Source of the DNA: DATLGB01 sp038258425
GTDB lineage: Bacteria; Actinomycetota; Thermoleophilia; Solirubrobacterales; Solirubrobacteraceae
NCBI GenBank assembly: GCA_038258425.1
Contig: JBBSPV010000033.1
Coordinates: 1-43,829, forward strand
DNA: 43,829 bases
Direction: 5' to 3'
The notes under the pieces were generated by a model. It ran no database searches, was not told where the DNA came from, and worked only from the letters and a program-made list of their open reading frames with translations. The position numbers and the translations under genes were made by a program. Of the stretch, positions 14,727 to 21,593 are shown one piece after another. Positions within the stretch are counted from its first letter, which is position 1; each line of letters starts with the position of its first letter.

Positions 14727-15349
14727 TGGCCACCCGCGCGACCGCGGAGGACCGGCGCCGCCAGATCCTCGACGCCGCCGTGCGGGTGTTCGCGCGCCAG
14801 GGCTTCCATGGCTGCCGCGTCTCGGACATCGCGGACGAGGCGGGCGTCGCCTACGGCCTCGTCTACCACTACTTCCAGTCCAAGGAGCTGATCCTCGACA
14901 CGCTGTTCCTCGAGCGCTGGGACGTGCTGCTCGAGGCGATCGCCGGCGTCCGCAACCGGCGCGGCGAGGCGCGCGACAAGCTGCACTCCGTCGCAGGCTT
15001 CATCATCGACTCCTACCGCTACGACCCCGACCTCATGAAGGTCATCATCGTGGAGGTCACCCGGGCGGCGAACTCCTTCGGCTCGCGCCACTTCGGCAGG
15101 ATCCGCGAGGCCTACCAGGGCATCGCCGACATCGTGCGCGACGCCCAGTCCGAGGGCAGCTTCCGCACCGACGTGGACGCCGGCTTCGCGGCGATGGCCT
15201 TCTACGGGGCGATCGAGCAGGTGCTCACGGCCTGGATCTTCGAGGTCTTCGACGGACCGGAACGCGACTACGAGAACGCCAAGACGCTCGTGGTGGCCAC
15301 GATCTGCGGCGGCCTCGACGCCCCCGCGCCGCAGCGTGTGCTTGACTGA
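14726..15349 (+). CDS. TetR-family transcriptional regulator
   Basis: This 207-aa protein has a clear TetR DNA-binding domain: RRRQILDAAVRVFARQGFHG, then VSDIADEAGVAYGLVYHYFQSK (residues 34-55), with the C-terminal ligand domain FIIDSYRYDPDLMKVIIVEV resembling FadR/PsrA-type acyl-CoA or fatty-acid responsive regulators (TetR_C, 'KVIIVEVTRA' helix). It is cotranscribed with the nitrilase through a TGATG overlap. Targets may lie outside the window. Confidence 0.85.
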   Translation: MATRATAEDRRRQILDAAVRVFARQGFHGCRVSDIADEAGVAYGLVYHYFQSKELILDTLFLERWDVLLEAIAGVRNRRGEARDKLHSVAGFIIDSYRYDPDLMKVIIVEVTRAANSFGSRHFGRIREAYQGIADIVRDAQSEGSFRTDVDAGFAAMAFYGAIEQVLTAWIFEVFDGPERDYENAKTLVVATICGGLDAPAPQRVLD

Positions 15350-15355
15350 GCCGCG

Positions 15356-15493
15356 ATGAGCGACAACGACCTGGTCAAGCGCCTCGTGTGGTCCGGCCTG
15401 CTGGCCGGGGTGGGTGCGCTGGCCTCCATCGCGACCGCGCGGCTGGCCGCCGTCGTCTTCCGCCGCATCTACGACGAGGACCCCCCGGAGTGA
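15356..15493 (+). CDS. Small DUF4235-like membrane protein
   Basis: This 45-aa protein (MSDNDLVKRLVWSGLLAGVG at the start) has one or two short hydrophobic stretches and ends VFRRIYDEDPPE. The 'LVWSGLLAGVGALASIAT' and 'GEDPPE'-like ending match DUF4235, a small actinobacterial membrane family. It is the first of four consecutive small membrane genes with overlaps or short gaps, 6 bp after the TetR stop. Confidence 0.7.
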   Translation: MSDNDLVKRLVWSGLLAGVGALASIATARLAAVVFRRIYDEDPPE

Positions 15494-15684
15494 GCGCCGC
15501 GGACCAGGCGCCGGCCGCCGTGTCGGCCGGTGGCGGGGACGGCGAGCCAAGCCCGCGCTCGGGATCGTCGTCGCCGCTCGACCACGAGGTCATCCAGCAG
15601 CACCCCGAGATCCTCGTCGGCGCCGCCTTCGCCGGGGCCTTCGTGCTCGCCCAGGTGCTCAAGGCGCTGGGCAGAAGGGACTAG
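15490..15684 (+). CDS. Small membrane protein of the same cluster
   Basis: This 64-aa protein starts at GTG 15490 (GTGA overlap with the preceding stop). The first 28 residues are Ala/Gly/Ser/Pro-rich and probably disordered; then LDHEVIQQHPEILVGAAFAG begins an amphipathic stretch and one hydrophobic helix ending QVLKALGRRD. No known family. Its location among coupled genes supports that it is real. Confidence 0.6.
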   Translation: MSAADQAPAAVSAGGGDGEPSPRSGSSSPLDHEVIQQHPEILVGAAFAGAFVLAQVLKALGRRD

Positions 15685-15686
15685 CC

Positions 15687-16136
15687 GTGGCCGACTCGGA
15701 CTCGGATCTGGCGGGCGCCGTCCAGGAGGTCACGGAGCGCGCCCAGCGCATCGTCCGCGACGAGATCGAGCTCGCGAAGGCCGAGGTCACCGAGAAGGCC
15801 ACGAAGCTCGCCAAGGGCGTCGCCGTCGGTGCGGCCGCGGGCGTGTTCCTGCTCGGCGCGCTGATCTACTTCCTGCACTCGCTGTCCTGGCTGTTCTACC
15901 GGCTGTTCTTCAACGACGGCCCCGGTGTGTGGCTCGGCTACCTGATCACCACCGGGCTGCTCGTGCTCTTCGGGGCGATCGCCGGCTTCGTGGCCTACCG
16001 CTTCGTCAAGGGTGGGTCACCGCCCAAGCCCGAGATGGCGATCGAGGAGGCCCAGCGCGTGAAGGCCACGCTCGACGCTGCCCGCACCTCGGACCGCCAG
16101 CTCGCCGAAGGGAGCTCGAGTGCCACCCGTCCGTAG
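15687..16136 (+). CDS. DUF1469 (actinobacterial 'phage holin superfamily III') membrane protein
   Basis: This 149-aa protein has an N-terminal charged amphipathic helix (AQRIVRDEIELAKAEVTEKA), two transmembrane helices (VAVGAAAGVFLLGALIYFL and WLGYLITTGLLVLFGAIAGF) and a C-terminal acidic/basic coil with EMAIEEAQRVKATLDAA. This is the standard architecture of DUF1469, a family found in many actinobacterial chromosomes and not in phage lysis cassettes; a role in envelope or membrane shape is suspected. AGAAGGGA upstream of GTG 15687 is a usable ribosome binding site. It overlaps the DUF3618 gene by 17 bp. Confidence 0.8.
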   Translation: MADSDSDLAGAVQEVTERAQRIVRDEIELAKAEVTEKATKLAKGVAVGAAAGVFLLGALIYFLHSLSWLFYRLFFNDGPGVWLGYLITTGLLVLFGAIAGFVAYRFVKGGSPPKPEMAIEEAQRVKATLDAARTSDRQLAEGSSSATRP

Positions 16137-16341
16137 CTCCGAGGAGATCCGCGCGGCGATCGAGGAGAACCGCGAGGGGCTCGGCGTCGCCGTCGAGCGC
16201 CTGCGCGACGAGGTCGTCGAGATCACCGACTGGCGCAAGCAGATCCGCACCCACCAGCGGCCCGTGCTCATCGGCGCCGCCGTGGCCGGTTTCGTGATCG
16301 GCGGCGGCATCGCCGGCATCGTCGGCCTCTTCCGTCGCTAG
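16120..16341 (+). CDS. DUF3618 protein
   Basis: This 73-aa protein has RSSEEIRAAIEENREGLGVA, the DUF3618 N-terminal helix with the RxxIExxRxxL pattern, then VERLRDEV and DWRKQI, then a C-terminal membrane helix PVLIGAAVAGFVIGGGIAGI. DUF3618 and DUF1469 genes are neighbours in many actinobacteria, which supports a shared membrane function. Start GTG 16120 lies inside the previous gene in another frame. Confidence 0.8.
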   Translation: MPPVRSSEEIRAAIEENREGLGVAVERLRDEVVEITDWRKQIRTHQRPVLIGAAVAGFVIGGGIAGIVGLFRR

Positions 16342-16373
16342 CACGGGTACCAGGCGGGGCGCGGGGCGGCGAG

Positions 16374-17495
16374 TCAGGCGCCGGGAACCAGCAGGGTTCC
16401 GGGCTCCTCCGGCGGCGGCGTGTCCGTCGTGACGATCCGCTGGCTGCGGATCGCCTGGCGGTAGCGGCGGAACTCGCGGTAGACGATCTGGATCGTCGCC
16501 GCGGCGGGGATGGCCAGCAGCGCGCCGAGGATGCCGAACAGGGCCGAGCCGAAGAGCACCGCGATGAGGACGATGATCGGCATGACGTCGACGGTCTTGG
16601 ACTGGATGCGCGGCTGGATCACCGAGTTCTCGATCTGCTGGTAGACGATCGCCCACACCGCCCACACGATGGTGTCCGTCGGGAAGTCGTTGAACAGCGT
16701 GACGATGCCGACGAGGATCGCCCCGAGCGTCGCGCCGACGAGCGGCACGAGGTCGACCAGCGCGATCAGCAGGCCCAGAGCGGCGGCGTAGGGGACGCCG
16801 AGGATGGTGAGCACGATCCAGGACGAGAAGCCGGCCACCACCGCCTGCCCCGTCGCGCCCGCCACGTAGCCGGCGACGGCGGCGCTGACGTCGTGCGAGC
16901 CGCGCTGCAGGTGCTCCTGGTGCTCGGGTGGCCGACTGCCGATGAAGGCGTCGATCCACCCCTTGCCGCCGCTGAGCATGAAGATGCTCAGGATGAGGAT
17001 GGTCACCAGCGCGAAGACCGAGTTCACGATCCCCAGGCCGATGTCGGAGAGCACGCCGGCCGCGCTGCCGAGCCGGCTGGGCAGCTTGCCTGCCTGCTCG
17101 CGCAGCTGCCCCGTGAGGTCGTAGTCGTCCTGGAGCTTGTTGAGCGTCTCGTTGCGGTTGACGTAGTCCTGGACGTCGCTGGCGTAGCCGGGGAGCTGCT
17201 GGACGAGCTGGTTCATCTCCTTGACGATGGGCGGCACGAGGATCGCGCCGAAGCCGACGGGGACGAGGATCACCCCGAGGTAGACGAGCGCGATCGCGAG
17301 CCCGCGGCGCTTGACGCCCCGCTCGACGATCCGCGTCGGCGCGGCCAGGGCCGCGGCGACGAAGGCCGCGATGATGATCCACGTGATGGGCGTTCGCAGC
17401 CGGTAGATGAGGTAGATGGCGAGGACGCTCGCCACGACGATGTAGACGACGCGCAGGATCGAGCGGGCCGACAGCTGCTCCGAGCGCTGGCTCAT
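16374..17495 (-). CDS. AI-2E family (PF01594) membrane transporter
   Basis: This 373-aa protein has seven or eight transmembrane helices in the family's order: two N-terminal (VVYIVVASVLAIYLIY, TWIIIAAFVAAALAAP), a long loop (EMNQLVQQLPGYASDVQDYV) and a C-terminal bundle with the conserved PYAAALGLLIALVDLVPLVGATLGAI and ENSVIQPRIQSKTVDVMPII motifs. The family name derives from the autoinducer-2 exporter TqsA, but most members, including Na+/H+ antiporters, transport other things. Start ATG overlaps the DegV stop (ATGA), so the two are coupled. Confidence 0.85.
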   Translation of the reverse strand: MSQRSEQLSARSILRVVYIVVASVLAIYLIYRLRTPITWIIIAAFVAAALAAPTRIVERGVKRRGLAIALVYLGVILVPVGFGAILVPPIVKEMNQLVQQLPGYASDVQDYVNRNETLNKLQDDYDLTGQLREQAGKLPSRLGSAAGVLSDIGLGIVNSVFALVTILILSIFMLSGGKGWIDAFIGSRPPEHQEHLQRGSHDVSAAVAGYVAGATGQAVVAGFSSWIVLTILGVPYAAALGLLIALVDLVPLVGATLGAILVGIVTLFNDFPTDTIVWAVWAIVYQQIENSVIQPRIQSKTVDVMPIIVLIAVLFGSALFGILGALLAIPAAATIQIVYREFRRYRQAIRSQRIVTTDTPPPEEPGTLLVPGA

Positions 17496-18364
17496 GCCGC
17501 GCCGGGATCGAGCAGCGCCGAGCGCACGCCGGCGACGCCGAGCAGTCCCGGCCCCACATGGGTGCCGAGCACGGGCCCGATCTCGGAGACGAACAGCGGG
17601 TCGGTGCCGAAGATCCGGCGGCCCGCCTCGACGAGGCGGGCGGCGCGCTCCGGGTCCTGGATGTGCTGGACGGCGAAGCGGTCGTCCCCGGCGTCCCGGC
17701 GCTCCTGCAGGTGCTCCTCCAGGCGGGTGACCGCCTTGCCGGCGGTGCGGACCTTCTCGATCGGCTCGATCTCCCTGCCCAGCGTGAGGATCGGCTTGAT
17801 CTTCAGCGCCGAGCCGAGGTAGGCCTGCGCGGCGCCGATGCGGCCGCCGCGGCGCAGGAACTCGAGCGTGTCCACCGCGAACCACGTCTGCAGCTCGGCC
17901 CGCAGCGCGCGCCCGGCGGCGGCCGCCGCCTCGGCGCTGCCCCCGCGGTGGGCGACGCTCGCGGCCGCGAGGGCGACGAGGCCGAGGCCGCCCGCCGACG
18001 TCTCGGCGTCGACCACGACGATTCGTTCCGGGGCCACGCCGCGCTCGACGAGGGTCTCCCGCGCCTGCTCCGCGGCCCGGACGGTGCCCGAGATCCCGCC
18101 GGAGATGTGGAAGGAGGCGATCTCGTCGCCGGCTTCGACGATCGGCTCGTAGACGGCGAGGAAGTCGCCCACGGAAGGCTGCGACGTCGTCGGCAGCTCC
18201 TTGGCCTCGCGCAGGTGGGCGTAGAAGCGGTCGAAGCCTCCCAGCTCGGACTCCTTCTGCGTGCGCCCCTGCCAGTTGAGGTAGAGGGAGACGAGCTGGA
18301 GCCCGGCCCGTTCGACGAGGTCGTGCGGCAGGTAGTGCGTCGTGTCGGTGACCACCCGGGTCAT
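17492..18364 (-). CDS. DegV family (fatty-acid-binding) protein
   Basis: This 290-aa protein has the DegV two-domain layout: RVVTDTTHYLPHDLVERAGLQLV at the N-terminus, TTSQPSVGDFLAVYEPI, SFHISGGISGTVRAAEQA (fatty-acid contact), VVVDAETSAGGLGLVALAA and DTLEFLRRGGRIG. DegV/FakB proteins bind fatty acids and present them to FakA kinase in Firmicutes; the role in actinobacteria is unproven and no FakA is in the window. ATG at 18364 was chosen because conserved sequence starts there and a TATGGT box lies 9 nt upstream; a GTG/ATG at 18406 would add 14 residues. Confidence 0.85.
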   Translation of the reverse strand: MTRVVTDTTHYLPHDLVERAGLQLVSLYLNWQGRTQKESELGGFDRFYAHLREAKELPTTSQPSVGDFLAVYEPIVEAGDEIASFHISGGISGTVRAAEQARETLVERGVAPERIVVVDAETSAGGLGLVALAAASVAHRGGSAEAAAAAGRALRAELQTWFAVDTLEFLRRGGRIGAAQAYLGSALKIKPILTLGREIEPIEKVRTAGKAVTRLEEHLQERRDAGDDRFAVQHIQDPERAARLVEAGRRIFGTDPLFVSEIGPVLGTHVGPGLLGVAGVRSALLDPGAA

Positions 18365-18373
18365 CGCGGCGGG

Positions 18374-18379
18374 ACCATA
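18374..18379 (-). promoter_or_regulatory. -10 box TATGGT for degV
   Basis: On the minus strand TATGGT ends 9 nt before ATG 18364, again without a Shine-Dalgarno sequence. Confidence 0.4.
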
Positions 18380-18462
18380 GCCGGAAAACCCGCGCGGGCC
18401 CACCACCGGCGGACACGGCCGGTCTCCGCCCGACGGGTGGATTTCGCCGCCATCGGCACCCC

Positions 18463-18468
18463 TAGCGT
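18463..18468 (+). promoter_or_regulatory. -10 box TAGCGT for the thioredoxin-fold gene
   Basis: TAGCGT ends 8 nt before GTG 18477 and no Shine-Dalgarno sequence is present, consistent with a leaderless start. Confidence 0.4.
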
Positions 18469-18476
18469 TCGACGCC

Positions 18477-18725
18477 GTGCGAGCGACGCTCTACCGCTGC
18501 CCGACGCCGACGGATCGGCTCTGCCCGTGCGGGCGCGTCGCCCGCGAGCTGCGTCGTCAGGGGATCGACTTCGAAGCGGTGCGCGTCGCCGCCCGCCCCC
18601 GCCGGCGCGAGGAGGTGCTCGCGCTGACGGGCCAGTGCCACGTGCCGCTGCTCGTGCTCGGCGACGAGGCGATCGTCGACTCCCGGCGGATCGTCGAGCA
18701 CCTCCGCTGGCGGGCCGGCGCGTGA
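18477..18725 (+). CDS. Glutaredoxin/GST N-terminal-like thioredoxin-fold protein
   Basis: This 82-aa protein has the beta-alpha-beta start LYRCPTPTDRLCPCGRVARE with three cysteines (C8, C16, C18), then GIDFEAVRV, and the conserved cis-proline strand QCHVPLLVLGDEAIVDSRRI with VEHL helix. It is the isolated N-terminal domain of the glutathione S-transferase/glutaredoxin type. CPCG replaces the usual CPYC and lies late, so redox chemistry is possible but unproven. GTGA overlap couples it to the ABC exporter genes, an unusual partnership. Confidence 0.7.
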   Translation: MRATLYRCPTPTDRLCPCGRVARELRRQGIDFEAVRVAARPRRREEVLALTGQCHVPLLVLGDEAIVDSRRIVEHLRWRAGA

Positions 18726-19564
18726 GCGCTCTCGCCGCGACGGGGCTGCGCAAGGCCTACGGGGGCTTCGAGGCCCTCAAGGGCGTCGATCTGGACGTGC
18801 AGCAAGGGGAGCTCGTCGGCCTGCTCGGCCCCAACGGTGCCGGCAAGTCGACGCTCGTCAAGATCGCCTGCGGGCTGGTGCGTCCGACGGCCGGCGAGGC
18901 GTGGGTGTGCGGTGCGCCCGCCGGCTCAGCGGCGGCGGGCCGCGCGCTGGGCTACCTCGCGGAGCTCTTCCGCTTCCCCGACTGGTCGACGGCGGACGAG
19001 GTGCTGGGCCTGCACCAGCGGCTGGCGCGCTCCGACGGTGGCGCCCTCGAGCGCGCCCAGCTGCTCGAGCGCGTCGGGCTCGGCGGCGAGGCGCAGCGCA
19101 GGGTGGGCACGATGTCGAAGGGCATGCAGCAGCGGCTCGGCCTCGCGCAGGCCATGGTCGGGGCGCCGCGGCTGCTGCTGCTCGACGAGCCGACGAGCGC
19201 GCTCGATCCCGCCGGCCGCCGGCTGGTGCGCGACCTGCTCGAGGCCCTGCGCGCGGAGGGCGTCGCCGTGCTCCTGAACTCCCACCTGCTCTCGGAGGTC
19301 GAGCTCGTGTGCGACCGGGTGGCGATCATCGCCCGGGGTGAGGTCGTCGCCGCCGGCACGCCCTCCGAGCTCTCGACGGCCGGCGGGGTGGAGGTCGAGA
19401 CCGGCGCCGGCTCCCGGACGTGGCCCGAGGCGACCCGCGAGGACGTGCCCGCCCTCGTCGCCGAGCTCGTCGGTGCCGGCGAGGCGGTCTATGGCGTGCG
19501 GCTGCTGCGCTCGTCGCTCGAGGACGCCTACCTCGCGGCGATCGAGACGGCCGCGGCCCCATGA
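18722..19564 (+). CDS. ABC-2 exporter ATP-binding protein
   Basis: The 280-aa ATPase has Walker A GPNGAGKST (36-44), a divergent signature MSKGMQQR (131-138) in place of LSGGQ, Walker B LLLLDEP (151-157) and the switch NSHLLSEVE. The MSKGMQQRLGLAQAM form is common in the CcmA/NosF-like and ABC-2 drug-exporter branch. The C-terminal 65 residues are the accessory domain. It is coupled at both ends: GTGA overlap with the thioredoxin-fold gene and a 4-bp overlap (ATGA) with the permease. Confidence 0.85.
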   Translation: MSALAATGLRKAYGGFEALKGVDLDVQQGELVGLLGPNGAGKSTLVKIACGLVRPTAGEAWVCGAPAGSAAAGRALGYLAELFRFPDWSTADEVLGLHQRLARSDGGALERAQLLERVGLGGEAQRRVGTMSKGMQQRLGLAQAMVGAPRLLLLDEPTSALDPAGRRLVRDLLEALRAEGVAVLLNSHLLSEVELVCDRVAIIARGEVVAAGTPSELSTAGGVEVETGAGSRTWPEATREDVPALVAELVGAGEAVYGVRLLRSSLEDAYLAAIETAAAP

Positions 19565-20406
19565 TCCCCCTCGCCCGCTTCACGCTGCAGGAGGCGCTGC
19601 GCCGCCGCGTGTTCACCGTGGTGGCCGTCCTCACCCTGGCCTTCCTCCTGCTCTACGGCCTCGGGGTCTGGCAGGCGTTCAAGGTCGTCGACGACCTCGG
19701 CTCGGGCTTTCGCGGGGTGGACCCGACGATCGTCGTCGGGGCGACGATGTTCGGCCTGGCGATGTTCGGGACGCTGTTCCTCGGCGTCGTGCTCGCGGTC
19801 TTCCTCACCCTCGGCGCGGTGCGCGGGGACGCCGAGCGCGGCCTCCTGCAGCCGCTCGTGGTCCGGCCCGTGTCCCGCCGCGACGTGCTGCTGGCCCGCC
19901 TGCTGGCCGCGGGTGGGGTGAGCGCCGCCTACACGGTCTGCGTCTACCTCGCCGCGATGGTCATCACGGGCGCGATCGGCGGCTGGTGGCCCGACGCGCC
20001 CGTGGCGCCGGCGCTGGGCCTCGCGCTGGGCGTCGTCATCGTGACGGCGCTGTCGCTGGCCGGGTCGGTGGTGCTCGCCTCCACGGCCAACGGGATCGCG
20101 ATCTTCATGGCCTTCGGCGCGGGCCTCGTGGCCGGGCTGCTCGGCCAGATCGGGCGGGCGCTGTCCAACGGCACCCTGACGAACGTCGCCGACGTCGCGG
20201 CCTTCGCGCTGCCCTTCGAGGCGCTGTACCAGAACGCGCTCAACGACCTCACGGTCGACACGCTCGGCTTCACGCGCTTCGCGCTGCAGCTCGGGCCGCT
20301 GGGCGGTGCGCGCGAGGGTGGCCCGGGCCTGTGGATCTTCGCCCTGGCCTACCTCGCCGTCGTCGTGGTCGCGGGGGTGGCGGCCTTCCGCCGCCGCGAC
20401 CTGTGA
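19561..20406 (+). CDS. ABC-2 family permease (NosY-like)
   Basis: This 281-aa protein has six transmembrane helices and the cytosolic start IPLARFTLQEALRRRVFTVV typical of ABC-2 permeases of the NosY type. The segment GDAERGLLQPLVVRPVSRRDVLLARLL is the coupling helix region. It forms an exporter with the adjacent ATPase. NosDFY-like systems act in copper-site assembly, which would fit the Fe-S/thiol neighbours, but the substrate is not determinable here. Confidence 0.8.
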   Translation: MIPLARFTLQEALRRRVFTVVAVLTLAFLLLYGLGVWQAFKVVDDLGSGFRGVDPTIVVGATMFGLAMFGTLFLGVVLAVFLTLGAVRGDAERGLLQPLVVRPVSRRDVLLARLLAAGGVSAAYTVCVYLAAMVITGAIGGWWPDAPVAPALGLALGVVIVTALSLAGSVVLASTANGIAIFMAFGAGLVAGLLGQIGRALSNGTLTNVADVAAFALPFEALYQNALNDLTVDTLGFTRFALQLGPLGGAREGGPGLWIFALAYLAVVVVAGVAAFRRRDL

Positions 20407-20446
20407 CGCGACCTGCCGCGGACGCCGCCTCCGGCGCTCCGCCCCG

Positions 20447-20857
20447 TTACGGGAGCCGGTTGTCGATCTGGAGCGGCGGGCCCTCGGGCGTCGTCGCCTC
20501 CGGGACGTCCGGCTGGTCCTCGGGCGGGACGGACTCGACGCCGAGCGTCTCTTGCAGCTCGCCCGTCTCGTACATCTCCGCGATGATGTCGGCGCCGCCG
20601 ACGAGCTCACCGCCCTTGAACAGCTGCGGGATCGTCGGCCAGTTGGAGATCGCCGAGAGCTCCTGGCGGATGCGCGGGTCGGGCAGGATGTCGACCGCCG
20701 CGAAGGGCGCGCCGAGCGCCTCGAGCGTCGCCACCGTGCGCGCCGAGAAGCCGCAGCGCGGCATCTCGGGCGTGCCCTTCATGAAGAGGATGACGTCGTG
20801 CTCGGCGATGGCCTCTGCGATCGCCGCGCGGATGGGGTTGTCGGACTCGACGGACAT
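20447..20857 (-). CDS. grxD: Monothiol glutaredoxin (CGFS type)
   Basis: This 136-aa Grx4-family protein has VILFMKGTPEMPRCGFSART with the single active-site cysteine C35 in CGFS, then WPTIPQLF (cis-Pro) and GGADIIAEMYETGEL for glutathione binding. CGFS glutaredoxins bind a [2Fe-2S] cluster with glutathione and pass it on, often in complex with BolA. The C-terminus (residues about 108-136) is a Pro/Glu-rich extension not usual in bacterial members, which are about 105-115 aa. It follows the BolA gene by 6 bp in one operon. Confidence 0.9.
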   Translation of the reverse strand: MSVESDNPIRAAIAEAIAEHDVILFMKGTPEMPRCGFSARTVATLEALGAPFAAVDILPDPRIRQELSAISNWPTIPQLFKGGELVGGADIIAEMYETGELQETLGVESVPPEDQPDVPEATTPEGPPLQIDNRLP

Positions 20858-20863
20858 GTGACC

Positions 20864-21082
20864 TCACTCGGTCGTCGTCTTGAGGGACAGGGCGTGGATG
20901 CGGTCACCGAGCTCGTCGCCGAACACCGCGTTGACGAGCTGGTGCTGCTGGATGCGGCTCAGGCCGGAGAAGGCCGGGGAGGCGATCTCGGCGCGGAAGT
21001 GCTGCCCGTCGCCGGTGACATCGGCGCGGGCGCCGGGCACCCCGGCCTCGATGCGCTCCTTGATCTCCTCCGTGCTCACCAC
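20864..21082 (-). CDS. bolA: BolA family protein
   Basis: This 72-aa protein has the BolA/KH-like fold: STEEIKERIEAGVPGARADV, then GDGQHFRAEIASPAFSGLSRIQQHQLV with the conserved His (H in DGQHF) that ligates the Grx-bound cluster, and GDRIHALSLKT at the C-terminus. BolA and CGFS glutaredoxin form a heterocomplex, so adjacency is functional. Start: two tandem GTGs at 21082 and 21079; I took 21082 because it lies 7 nt after TAGGCT, while 21079 has a GGAG 5 nt upstream. An earlier ATG at 21118 is less likely. Confidence 0.85.
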   Translation of the reverse strand: MVSTEEIKERIEAGVPGARADVTGDGQHFRAEIASPAFSGLSRIQQHQLVNAVFGDELGDRIHALSLKTTTE

Positions 21083-21089
21083 GGCTCCA

Positions 21090-21095
21090 AGCCTA
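21090..21095 (-). promoter_or_regulatory. -10 box TAGGCT for bolA-grx
   Basis: On the minus strand TAGGCT ends 7 nt before the GTG at 21082. The same hexamer, also 7 nt from its start codon, precedes the type III glutamine synthetase gene. Confidence 0.45.
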
Positions 21096-21222
21096 GGGGT
21101 GGCGGAGGCCGCGATCACCGGTCACGGTGGGCTTCCAGGCCGTGTCGGCCGGAGGCGGGCCCCCGAGGGCTCTCCCGGCGCTATCCTTTGTGAAGTACCG
21201 GCGACCAGAGGCTTCGAACACC

Positions 21223-21576
21223 ATGATCACCTTCACGGACAAGGGCGCGGAGAAGGTCCAGGAGTTCCTGGCCTCCCAGAGCGCCGACATCGAGACGGCG
21301 GGCCTGCGGGTCGGCGTGCGCGGCGGCGGCTGCTCCGGCTTCCAGTACGCGCTCGCCTTCGACACCATGCGTGACGAGGACCAGGTCTTCGAGGACCACG
21401 GCCTGCGCATTCTCGTCGACCAGCCGAGCCTCCCGTACGTGCGCGGCGCGATCGTCGACTACGTCGAGGGCCTGCAGGGCGCGGGCTTCAAGGTCGAGAA
21501 CCCCAACGTCGTCGCCGCCTGCGGCTGCGGCTCCTCGTTCCGCGTCGCGGACGAGGAAGAGGTCTCGGCGGTCTGA
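21223..21576 (+). CDS. A-type iron-sulphur carrier (IscA/ErpA/HesB family)
   Basis: This 117-aa protein has the family's three cysteines: C37 in VRGGGCSGFQY and C100/C102 in AACGCGSSF. These bind Fe or a [2Fe-2S]/[4Fe-4S] cluster for delivery to client enzymes. ErpA and IscA cannot be separated by sequence alone. It is divergent from bolA-grx, and the three together make an Fe-S trafficking locus. A TATCCT box at 21182-21187 is a likely -10, giving a leader of about 30 nt with AGAGG as a weak ribosome binding site before ATG 21223. Confidence 0.9.
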   Translation: MITFTDKGAEKVQEFLASQSADIETAGLRVGVRGGGCSGFQYALAFDTMRDEDQVFEDHGLRILVDQPSLPYVRGAIVDYVEGLQGAGFKVENPNVVAACGCGSSFRVADEEEVSAV

Positions 21577-21593
21577 ACCGCCTGCGTCTCGGC

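Noticed and set aside
15687..16136. Prophage holin
   Set aside because: The family label mentions phage holin, but there are no phage genes nearby and DUF1469/DUF3618 are common chromosomal genes.
16374..17495. Quorum-sensing autoinducer-2 exporter
   Set aside because: PF01594 is a broad family; neither LuxS nor AI-2 processing genes are present, so the specific function is not supported.
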